A stretch of DNA of 5,126 bases, from assembly GCA_023954795.1 (NCBI GenBank), contig JAGSHA010000260.1:1-5126 (forward strand), read 5' to 3'. Below, in pieces: positions 1 to 5,126 of the stretch. Position numbers and translations under genes: made by a program. The DNA is from Oceanospirillaceae bacterium (GTDB lineage: Bacteria; Pseudomonadota; Gammaproteobacteria; Pseudomonadales; Balneatricaceae). The notes beneath the pieces were generated by a model. It saw nothing but the letters and a program-made list of their open reading frames with translations. It ran no database searches and was not told the origin of the DNA. Position 1 is the stretch's first letter; each line of letters starts with the position of its first letter.

Positions 1-1628
1 AAGGTATCCCGCAGATTAAAGTCAATTTCTTCCAACTCCAGCTTACCGGCTTCGATCTTCGAGAAGTCCAGGATGTCGTTCAGCAACCGCAACAGCGTAT
101 CTGCTGATTGTTGAATCAGGGTCAGGTACTCCTGTTGCTGCGTGGAAAGCAGGGTGTTACCGAGTAGTTCGGACACGCCGATTACGCCGTTCATCGGTGT
201 CCTAATCTCATGGCTCATATTGGCCAGAAACTCGCTTTTAGCGTTTGAAGCCTGTTCGGCTGCAATTTTGGCTTTACGCAGCTCCTCGTGGGACGCTGTT
301 AATTCAGCGGTGCGTTGCTCGAACTGCTTTTCCAGTCGCGCATTGATCGTCAGCAGTTCATCCTGCAACGCCTGCGTCTGGGCCTGGGCTCGCTTCTGTT
401 CAGTGATATCGGTGATAAAGCCTTCCTGCGCCTGAAACTCACCGTTGGGACCAAAAACACCGCAACCCTGTTCCCATACCCACTTCTCCTCACCATTGCG
501 AGTACGGATCCGGTATTCAGTTCGATAGGGCCGTTTTTCGCTCAGAGCCTGCTGTGTCTGCTCCAACACCCGACCCCGGTCCTCCGGATACACCAAGTCG
601 TTAATGTCTACAACCTCGCCAGCAACAAGCTCCTCCTGCGTGTATCCGGTCAGCTCTACGCAGCCTCCACTGACGAATTCCACGGACCACCTCGGGCTAT
701 CAATTCCGCGATAGACAACACCGGGAAGATTGGCGATCAGCGTCGTAAGACGGCGGCGGCTCTCCGTCAGTTCCTGAGTGGTGCTGTTCCTCTGCGCCTC
801 AATCCTCTTCTGTTCAGTGATATCCGTGGCAAAGCCTTCCAGCGCCTGAAGCTCACCGTCCGGTCCGTAGACACCGCACCCCTGAGTCCATATCCACTTT
901 TCCGTTCCGTCGCGGGTAGGCACACGGTGTTCGAATTGATAAGGATGTCCAGCACGCAGTGACTGCTGAATGACCTGCCAAATGCGCTCGCGGTCTTCCG
1001 GGAATACGATGAGGCCAAAGTGATCCAGCTCCTGCGGTGAGTAGCCCGTCAGTTCCAGGCAACCATCACTGACAAACTCAGTGGGCCACTCAGGAGTATT
1101 GAGAATACGGTAGGCAATACCGGGCAGATTAGATATCAGTGTGGATAGACGGCGGCGGCTCTCCTCGAGCGCCTGGGTTGTAGTTTCCCGTTGAGCCTGG
1201 GCCCGCTTCTGATCAGTGATATCCGTGATAAAGCCTTCCAGTGCCAGGAATTCACCATCAGAATCGAAAACACCACACCCCTGCTCCCATACCCACTTCT
1301 CCTCTCTGTCCCGGGTATGGATACGATATTCGACCTGATACGGACATCGTTCACGCAGTGCCGCTTGTACCTGATCCCATAAGGGATCCCGGTCCTCTGG
1401 ATGCACCAGCTCACTATAGTTGATCAGCCCATCGATACTCAGCTCCTGCGGCGAGTAGCCGGTCAGCGCGCGGCAACCTTCACTGACAAACTCCATAGGC
1501 CATTGGGGGGTATTGAGGCACCGAAAGGCAAAGCCCGGTAGGTTAGCCATCAGTGTATCGAGGCGACGGCGGCTCTCCGCCAACGCCTGGGAAGTGTTGT
1601 TTTTTTCACTTAAGGGTGGTTGCTTCAT
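1..1628 (-). CDS. Triple-PAS soluble sensor histidine kinase, N-terminal 542 codons (truncated by the window edge)
   Basis: This is a cytoplasmic sensor kinase that should autophosphorylate on histidine and pass phosphate to a receiver domain. The frame is open from ATG at 1628 to base 1. It encodes three PAS/PAC modules of the PAS_3 type at about residues 18-155, 156-288 and 289-413. Each has an LTGY-(S/T)-x-(Q/E)-E-L segment, a PEDR motif and an ending like GFITDITEQKR. A charged, probably coiled-coil linker follows (about 413-462), then the HisKA dimerisation domain with H-box MSHEIRTPMNG and phospho-acceptor His473. The helix LLNDILDFSKIEAGKLELE begins at residue 515. The ATPase domain, and any hybrid receiver or Hpt domain, would lie beyond the left edge. 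No membrane segment precedes HisKA, so the signal sensed is likely internal. ATG 1628 is preferred over ATG 1634 because GTGGGG lies 7 bases upstream of it. It begins 43 bases after the REC-glutamate dehydrogenase gene, which suggests cotranscription. The ligand is unknown. Confidence 0.93.
   Translation of the reverse strand, partial: MKQPPLSEKNNTSQALAESRRRLDTLMANLPGFAFRCLNTPQWPMEFVSEGCRALTGYSPQELSIDGLINYSELVHPEDRDPLWDQVQAALRERCPYQVEYRIHTRDREEKWVWEQGCGVFDSDGEFLALEGFITDITDQKRAQAQRETTTQALEESRRRLSTLISNLPGIAYRILNTPEWPTEFVSDGCLELTGYSPQELDHFGLIVFPEDRERIWQVIQQSLRAGHPYQFEHRVPTRDGTEKWIWTQGCGVYGPDGELQALEGFATDITEQKRIEAQRNSTTQELTESRRRLTTLIANLPGVVYRGIDSPRWSVEFVSGGCVELTGYTQEELVAGEVVDINDLVYPEDRGRVLEQTQQALSEKRPYRTEYRIRTRNGEEKWVWEQGCGVFGPNGEFQAQEGFITDITEQKRAQAQTQALQDELLTINARLEKQFEQRTAELTASHEELRKAKIAAEQASNAKSEFLANMSHEIRTPMNGVIGVSELLGNTLLSTQQQEYLTLIQQSADTLLRLLNDILDFSKIEAGKLELEEIDFNLRDT
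366..1577 (-). repeat. Three tandem PAS/PAC-coding repeats inside the kinase gene
   Basis: Three consecutive coding units begin at the same ESRRRL motif, at bases 1577, 1163 and 764. Unit lengths are 414, 399 and about 399 bases. The proteins align along their whole length, with shared blocks such as NLPG, EFVS-x-GC, LTGY, PEDR, KW(V/I)W, QGCGV and TDIT(D/E)QKR. Similarity is also visible in the DNA: the plus-strand string ggcggctctcc recurs near 1568, 1150 and 750, and a cttctg(t/a)tcagtgatatc block recurs in all three units. This points to internal duplication of one PAS module. Unit 2 is five codons shorter between the QEL and PEDR motifs. Confidence 0.88.
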
Positions 1629-1635
1629 GAGCATA

Positions 1636-1641
1636 CCCCAC
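1636..1641 (-). promoter_or_regulatory. Ribosome binding site of the kinase gene
   Basis: GTGGGG on the minus strand ends 7 bases before ATG 1628 and only 1 base before the alternative in-frame ATG 1634. Spacing therefore favours 1628 as the start. A very similar GTGGGGTA string precedes the REC-glutamate dehydrogenase start. Confidence 0.5.
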
Positions 1642-1671
1642 TTAGTTATAAAACCCAGGCGATCCTGCTGA

Positions 1672-3321
1672 TTAAGGGAAGATCCCCCTCAGCAGTTTGG
1701 CCTGAGTGATGCGGTCTATGCCTTCGATCAGAGCTGCGGTGCGCATATCCAAGTGGTCTCGTTGCGAGCGTTGCAGGGTGCTGTGAAAGGCATCAGTCAT
1801 GATTTTATGCAGTCGACCATTGATCTCCTCATGTGACCACATATAGTTTTGGGTGCCCTGTACCCATTCGAAGTAGGAGACGGTCACCCCACCAGCATTC
1901 GCCAGTACATCCGGCAAGATAAATATTCCCCGGTCGTTGAGAATCTCATCAGCTTCCAGCGAAGTGGGACCGTTGGCCCCCTCTGCCAGCAGTTTACATT
2001 TGATGCGGGGGGCGTTATCCAATGTGATCTGATTCTGCAGCGCCGCAGGCGCCAGGATATCGCAGGGCAGCTCCAGTAGCTCAGCATTACTGATCGCCTC
2101 CCCGTCTGGAAAACCTTCCAGAAAGCGGTGCTCACGCACATACTCCAACAGAGATCCAACCGACAGACCGTGCGGATTATAGATACCAGTAGTTGCATCG
2201 CTGACGGCGATGATTTTGACACCGTCCTCCGCCAGAAAACGGGCAACATGGCTACCCACGTTACCGAAACCCTGGATAACCGCAGTACACTGACTCAGCT
2301 TCATGCCTAAGTGCTTCGCAGCGTCCTCTATGGCATAAACGACACCCCGCCCAGTCGCTTCCTTACGGCCCAGCGAACCGCCCAATACCACAGGCTTACC
2401 GGTTACCACCTCGGGTACCGAGTAGCCTACCTGCTGGCTGTAGGTATCCATGATCCAGGCCATCACATTTTCATCGGTCCCCATGTCTGGCGCTGGAATA
2501 TCCTTATCAGGACCGATCATACCAATAATCTCCGACGTAAAACGCCGGGTCAGTCGTTGCAACTCTTTACGTGAAAATCCAGTCGGGTCCACCCGCACTC
2601 CGCCTTTTGCTCCACCATAGGGGAGCTGCATCAGCGCACACTTCCAGCTCATCCACATCGCCAGTGCCGAAACCTCACCCAAGTTGACATCCTGATGGTA
2701 ACGGATGCCGCCCTTGGTGGGCCCCATGGTCAGCACATGCTGCACCCTATAGCCGAACACAGTCTCAACCTGTTCGTGTTTATCGCGGCGGAATGGAAAG
2801 GTCACAACTTGTGCGCGCTGAGGAAACAGCAGACGCTGACGGATATTATCATCCAAATTCATAAGCTGAGCGGCCTTAAGAAATTGTTGCTGGGCAAGCC
2901 GGAACATAGGCGAATCCCACTCACCGCTTTGCGCCCGTGTTCGCTCGATAGCGTAACGTATTGAACGTTCGAGCTGTGCGCTGTTGATCTGACCTTTGAC
3001 CAGATAAGCCTGGGCACCAGCCTCAACCGCACGTCCTGCCAAGTTGATATCTTCCAGACCGGTGAGAATTACCACCGGAATATCGGGCACATCGGCCCGA
3101 ACACGCATAAAAGTATCCAGTTCCTGACTGTCAGGTAACACCAGATCCAGCAGAACGACATCAATATCTCCCCGTTCAAGGCGTGCCAGCCCCGCTGCCA
3201 GAGTGTCGACGTGCACCACATCGAAGGAAACCGCTTCTGCCTTTTCAAGCAAACTTAAGATCAGCCTGGCATGGACCACGTTGTCTTCTATCAACAGGGA
3301 TCGAATAAAGGAAGTAGCCAT
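1672..3321 (-). CDS. Response-regulator receiver domain fused to glutamate dehydrogenase (549 aa)
   Basis: The C-terminal domain should catalyse reversible oxidative deamination of glutamate to 2-oxoglutarate and ammonium. The N-terminal domain should be phosphorylated by a histidine kinase. REC (about residues 5-128) has acidic pair E12-D13, phospho-acceptor D59 in LLDLVLPDS, T87 in VVILTG, Y106 and K109. After a short linker the dehydrogenase is complete (about 137-549, the usual length). It has K203 in GPTKGGIR, K227, catalytic K239 in PYGGAKGG and catalytic D279 in PAPDMGTDE. Their spacing matches K89, K113, K125 and D165 of Clostridium symbiosum glutamate dehydrogenase. The nucleotide-binding motif GFGNVG is at 351-356, and S482 lies in NAGGVTVSYFEW. 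K203 and S482 are the residues that bind the glutamate side-chain carboxylate, so leucine or phenylalanine dehydrogenase is unlikely. NAD versus NADP use is not settled. ATG 3321 is chosen because REC begins immediately after it. The frame stays open upstream to TTG 3435, but that extension has no domain or good ribosome binding site. The kinase follows 43 bases downstream. Confidence 0.95.
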   Translation of the reverse strand: MATSFIRSLLIEDNVVHARLILSLLEKAEAVSFDVVHVDTLAAGLARLERGDIDVVLLDLVLPDSQELDTFMRVRADVPDIPVVILTGLEDINLAGRAVEAGAQAYLVKGQINSAQLERSIRYAIERTRAQSGEWDSPMFRLAQQQFLKAAQLMNLDDNIRQRLLFPQRAQVVTFPFRRDKHEQVETVFGYRVQHVLTMGPTKGGIRYHQDVNLGEVSALAMWMSWKCALMQLPYGGAKGGVRVDPTGFSRKELQRLTRRFTSEIIGMIGPDKDIPAPDMGTDENVMAWIMDTYSQQVGYSVPEVVTGKPVVLGGSLGRKEATGRGVVYAIEDAAKHLGMKLSQCTAVIQGFGNVGSHVARFLAEDGVKIIAVSDATTGIYNPHGLSVGSLLEYVREHRFLEGFPDGEAISNAELLELPCDILAPAALQNQITLDNAPRIKCKLLAEGANGPTSLEADEILNDRGIFILPDVLANAGGVTVSYFEWVQGTQNYMWSHEEINGRLHKIMTDAFHSTLQRSQRDHLDMRTAALIEGIDRITQAKLLRGIFP

Positions 3322-3332
3322 ATTAAGTAGTA

Positions 3333-3339
3333 CCCCACC
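3333..3339 (-). promoter_or_regulatory. Probable ribosome binding site of the REC-glutamate dehydrogenase gene
   Basis: GGTGGGG on the minus strand ends 11 bases before ATG 3321. The gap is slightly long, but this is the only purine-rich element near the start. The upstream candidates ATG 3414 and TTG 3435 have no comparable element, so it supports the shorter 549-residue protein. Confidence 0.4.
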
Positions 3340-3446
3340 AGATAAAGGAGTCTGAATTCGGGTATACCATTGGACTGGACGGTCGGCCGCCAAGGCCGGG
3401 AGTGGATGGTCCATTATGACCAGTGACTTGGGCAACCACTGCTGAC

Positions 3447-3452
3447 AGTATA
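3447..3452 (-). promoter_or_regulatory. Possible -10 element for the REC-glutamate dehydrogenase gene
   Basis: TATACT on the minus strand is one base from the sigma-70 consensus TATAAT. It would give a leader of roughly 120 bases. No good -35 box lies 16-18 bases upstream: the sequence there is AACAGG or AAACAG. If real, this would be an activator-dependent promoter. I found no sigma-54 pattern (GG and GC elements at the required spacing). Confidence 0.22.
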
Positions 3453-3511
3453 GCCGCTGTACAAATGCTCCTGTTTTACTACGCGGGGAATCTGACTCAA
3501 CCTAGGTTAGG

Positions 3512-3535
3512 CTCAGAGGCAGGGGTACTGCTGAG
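3512..3535. repeat. Bulged inverted repeat, possible operator
   Basis: CTCA (3512-3515) pairs with TGAG (3532-3535), and GCAG (3519-3522) pairs with CTGC (3528-3531). The loop is GGGTA, and GAG (3516-3518) is left as a bulge. The octamer GAGGCAGG also occurs twice, at 3516-3523 and 3533-3540, 17 bases apart. The element lies 60-90 bases upstream of the candidate -10, where an activator could bind. There is no adjacent T run, so it is not a convincing terminator. Confidence 0.3.
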
Positions 3536-3679
3536 GCAGGAGTTCAGCGAATAGCCAAACCGAGGTTACTTATATTTCACTCTCGTTTATCCAACGAGTG
3601 TTGCTTTTGTCTTAGTTTTTAATGCATCGATACAATGATGAGTTGCAGGTAGTAAAGCCGTGTTTTTTGATACAAGGGA

Positions 3680-4009
3680 TCATGACTTAGCAATCAGATT
3701 CGTATTCTCCTCTTCCACAATGCCGTTCTTCTTCAGCACGGTGTAAATCTTTTTGCTTGTCTTGGCCAATGCCTGAATATCGCCAAAATTAGGAGATTCG
3801 TTCTGGCTCAGCTTGTATTCCCACTCTTCCAACTCTGTATCGAGAAATTCCAGCAGCTTTTTAGAACAACCGGTACAAGGGCCATCACACAACCTTGAAA
3901 TAGGCATATTGAAGTCTATCGCTTCGCGGACCTGCCCAATGAGGTTATTCATTGCCGTAGCGGTGTCTGGCTTACGGCTGCTTGCCCTTTCGACAATCTG
4001 TACGCTCAT
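3680..4009 (-). CDS. Small conserved-looking protein with a C-x3-C-x2-C motif, function unknown (109 aa)
   Basis: I cannot assign a function. The protein is soluble, with no signal peptide or membrane segment. Residues 1-19 look poorly structured and basic. From M20 (MNNLIGQVREAIDF) onward it reads as a compact, mostly helical domain. The cysteines are C41, C45 and C48 in LCDGPCTGCSKK, a possible metal or iron-sulfur site. A charged helix follows (about 49-68, LLEFLDTELEEWEYKL), then a lysine-rich helix near 80-95 (LAKTSKKIYTVLKKNG). The C-x3-C-x2-C spacing resembles that of radical SAM enzymes, but the protein is far too short to be one. ATG 4009 is used. The internal ATG at 3952 (M20) starts the more regular part but has no ribosome binding site. 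The gene lies 151 bases after the LysR regulator and 358 bases before the fusion gene, so it may be its own transcription unit. Its local composition is more AT-rich than its neighbours. Confidence 0.7.
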   Translation of the reverse strand: MSVQIVERASSRKPDTATAMNNLIGQVREAIDFNMPISRLCDGPCTGCSKKLLEFLDTELEEWEYKLSQNESPNFGDIQALAKTSKKIYTVLKKNGIVEEENTNLIAKS

Positions 4010-4136
4010 ATAAATTGCTCGCTCTCAGCTGCACACGAAAATGAGTATTTTTACGCGGGTTGCACCCAACGCCATCGAGATAGGAACAGTATCCAGAATT
4101 AATCTTATTCGATAAATAGGGATTTCTTCATACCAT

Positions 4137-4155
4137 TCATCGCGTTTTTCGATGA
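4137..4155. repeat. Perfect inverted repeat just after the LysR gene
   Basis: TCATCG (4137-4142) and CGATGA (4150-4155) form a six-base stem around loop CGTTTTT, with one possible wobble extension on the outside. It begins five bases after the LysR stop codon in transcription order. On the minus strand no T run follows, so it would be at most a weak terminator or an mRNA-end hairpin. Confidence 0.3.
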
Positions 4156-4160
4156 GTTAC

Positions 4161-5060
4161 TCAATCGTTACCACTGCAGCTTTGCGCCAAGATTTGTCTC
4201 AGCCATCGGTGGGAAGGGGTAGCCTGATAGCGTTCATGCCAGAGCATATAGATATCCATCTCTGGCAATTCAAAAGGTAAGGAATGGGTTGCCAGCCCCC
4301 GCATGTTGTTAACGCCCATCAGACTCGGCAACGTCGCCACAAGATCGGTGCCCCGAATGAAATCCAAAACGCCAGAGAAGTTAGGTAACGTGAGGAAAAT
4401 ATCACGCTTGAGCCCCATATCATCAATGGTTTTGTCCATCGGTAACGGTCTGTATCCGGATAACATGACTGATACATGCTGTGCAGATAGGTATTCCTCG
4501 GAGGTGGTCGGCGCCTTCCGACAGGAGGGATCGTAGTAGCACACGTACTGATCTGTCAGTAGTCGACGTTGAATAATATCTGTCGCCTCTGGTGGACTAG
4601 GGACGATCATGAGTTGGCAGCGATCCTCTCGTAGAATATCCAGCTTGGTATAGTAGGCAGGAAGCACCCCGAAAGTTAAACCTGAAGCCTCTGATCGCAC
4701 ACGCTTAAACAAGTCCGGCAGAATAAAATCCCGCTGATAATCGTTGGTCGCAATGAAAAAATGCTGCTTGGCCGTAGCAGGATCAAACTCACCAGAAACC
4801 GTGAGATTACGCAGACTATCCAGACTGGCCCGGGCCTTCTCAACAAGATCCAACGCCCCGCTGGTGGGAACGATCCCTCTTCCCGCTCGCACGAATAGCG
4901 CATCACCGGTGATATCCCGAAGTTTATCCAACGTATGACTGACGGCAGACTGAGAGGTACCCAAGCGTTCAGCAGCACGGCTAACGCTGCCTTCCTCGTG
5001 AACCACAAGAAAGTAATGCAGGGCCTTACCATCCAAACGTAAGTAATCAAGTTCGCTCAC
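4161..5060 (-). CDS. LysR-family transcriptional regulator (299 aa)
   Basis: This is a DNA-binding regulator of usual LysR length (about 300 residues). The N-terminal winged helix-turn-helix spans about residues 10-70. The recognition core is GSVSRAAERLGTSQSAVSH (24-42), followed by the D-x-LFVRxGRG-x-x-PT wing (53-66). A linker helix (about 67-90) leads to the effector-binding domain from about residue 97 (KQHFFIATNDYQRDFILPDL) to the C terminus. The REC-like LFVR-x-G pattern resembles the NodD/LeuO-like part of the family, but neither the co-inducer nor the targets can be read from sequence. The start is GTG 5060, preceded by AGAGG with 9-base spacing. LysR regulators often control themselves and a divergent neighbour, and any divergent gene would lie beyond the right edge. 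No clear T-N11-A operator assignment is possible here. A link to the nitrogen-metabolism genes downstream is possible but not shown. Confidence 0.93.
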   Translation of the reverse strand: MSELDYLRLDGKALHYFLVVHEEGSVSRAAERLGTSQSAVSHTLDKLRDITGDALFVRAGRGIVPTSGALDLVEKARASLDSLRNLTVSGEFDPATAKQHFFIATNDYQRDFILPDLFKRVRSEASGLTFGVLPAYYTKLDILREDRCQLMIVPSPPEATDIIQRRLLTDQYVCYYDPSCRKAPTTSEEYLSAQHVSVMLSGYRPLPMDKTIDDMGLKRDIFLTLPNFSGVLDFIRGTDLVATLPSLMGVNNMRGLATHSLPFELPEMDIYMLWHERYQATPSHRWLRQILAQSCSGND

Positions 5061-5069
5061 CGGCGTTTA

Positions 5070-5074
5070 CCTCT
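5070..5074 (-). promoter_or_regulatory. Ribosome binding site setting the LysR GTG start
   Basis: AGAGG on the minus strand lies 9 bases before GTG 5060. This supports the non-ATG start, as no in-frame ATG sits near the beginning of the helix-turn-helix domain. Confidence 0.65.
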
Positions 5075-5081
5075 AACCAAC

Positions 5082-5111
5082 AACATACTTGAGTGTAACC
5101 GAACGTGTCAG
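5082..5111 (-). promoter_or_regulatory. Candidate sigma-70 promoter for the LysR gene
   Basis: CTGACA (5106-5111, five of six to the -35 consensus) and TATGTT (5082-5087, four of six to the -10 consensus) are separated by 18 bases. This leaves a very short leader before the ribosome binding site. An overlapping alternative uses TTAACT and TACACT with a 16-base spacer. Both are weak matches. Confidence 0.3.
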
Positions 5112-5126
5112 GAAGTTAAGGCACTG

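Larger units (their letters stand above)
3322..3679. other. Non-coding region between the small protein and the REC-glutamate dehydrogenase gene
   Basis: This 358-base stretch holds no gene I can support. The part nearest the dehydrogenase gene stays open in its frame up to TTG 3435 but looks like leader. It includes a GC-rich hairpin with arms CGGCC at 3384-3388 and GGCCG at 3394-3398. Further upstream are a possible -10 element (3447-3452), a ten-base palindrome AACCTAGGTT (3499-3508), a bulged inverted repeat (3512-3535) and a six-base-stem hairpin (3582-3598). The far end, next to the small protein, is AT-rich. No U-tract terminator is evident for the small gene on the minus strand. The size and content suit a promoter and operator region for the fusion gene and kinase. 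Confidence 0.5.

Noticed and set aside
315..962. Plus-strand open frame of 215 codons, with others at 142-435 and 1191-1423
   Set aside because: They lie antisense to the continuous PAS kinase reading frame, show no domain or motif of their own, and recur because the PAS repeats create similar antisense frames.
853..1414. Minus-strand open frames at 767-1018, 853-1062 and 1136-1414
   Set aside because: They are out of frame with the kinase, which is uninterrupted through the region with clear PAS motifs, so they are shadows.
1656..1667. Hairpin CAGG-ATCG-CCTG followed by GGTTTTAT between the dehydrogenase and kinase genes
   Set aside because: The stem is only four pairs and the T run is short, which is too weak to call a terminator. 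Cotranscription remains the better reading.
1884..2964. Open frames overlapping the glutamate dehydrogenase region on both strands
   Set aside because: The dehydrogenase motifs are all in one continuous frame, and the overlapping frames have no recognisable content.
3582..3598. CTCGTT/AACGAG hairpin as a terminator of the small gene
   Set aside because: The six-pair stem is not followed by a T tract on the minus strand and lies about 80 bases past the stop codon.
3322..3679. Sigma-54 promoter for the nitrogen-related fusion gene
   Set aside because: No GG and GC elements with the required ten-base separation in a TGGCAC-N5-TTGCA-like context were found on the minus strand.
3866..3889. Radical SAM motif in the small protein (C-x3-C-x2-C)
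   Set aside because: The spacing matches, but a 109-residue protein cannot contain a radical SAM barrel and no other motif of that family is present.

Overview
The window carries four genes, all on the minus strand. In transcription order, reading from high to low coordinates, they are a LysR-family regulator (4161-5060), a small cysteine-motif protein of unknown function (3680-4009), a fusion of a response-regulator receiver domain with a complete glutamate dehydrogenase (1672-3321), and the first 542 codons of a soluble sensor histidine kinase with three tandem PAS domains (1-1628, cut by the left edge). Base composition is near 50% GC. The gene families and protein style suggest a proteobacterium, probably a gammaproteobacterium, but nothing here fixes the genus. 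There are no tRNA or rRNA genes, CRISPR arrays, insertion sequences or plasmid functions.

Region by region: 1-1628 is kinase coding sequence. 1629-1671 is a 43-base gap holding the kinase ribosome binding site. 1672-3321 is the fusion enzyme. 3322-3679 is a 358-base non-coding stretch with a possible promoter and several small inverted repeats, and it probably controls the fusion gene and the kinase. 3680-4009 is the small protein. 4010-4160 is a 151-base gap with one hairpin. 4161-5060 is the LysR regulator, which starts at GTG behind a clear ribosome binding site. 5061-5126 is its upstream region with a candidate promoter.

The most interesting content is the pair formed by the REC-glutamate dehydrogenase fusion and the kinase. 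The receiver domain keeps every residue needed for phosphorylation. The enzyme domain keeps the full glutamate dehydrogenase active site at family spacing, including both residues that select glutamate over leucine or phenylalanine. The kinase starts 43 bases downstream on the same strand and has an intact H-box. The inferred system is a two-component pathway whose output is a central nitrogen/carbon enzyme instead of a DNA-binding domain: a cytoplasmic PAS signal would drive phosphorylation of the receiver, which would directly modulate interconversion of glutamate and 2-oxoglutarate. The domain architecture is read from the sequence. The regulatory coupling is inference. The LysR gene and the small protein may be independent neighbours.
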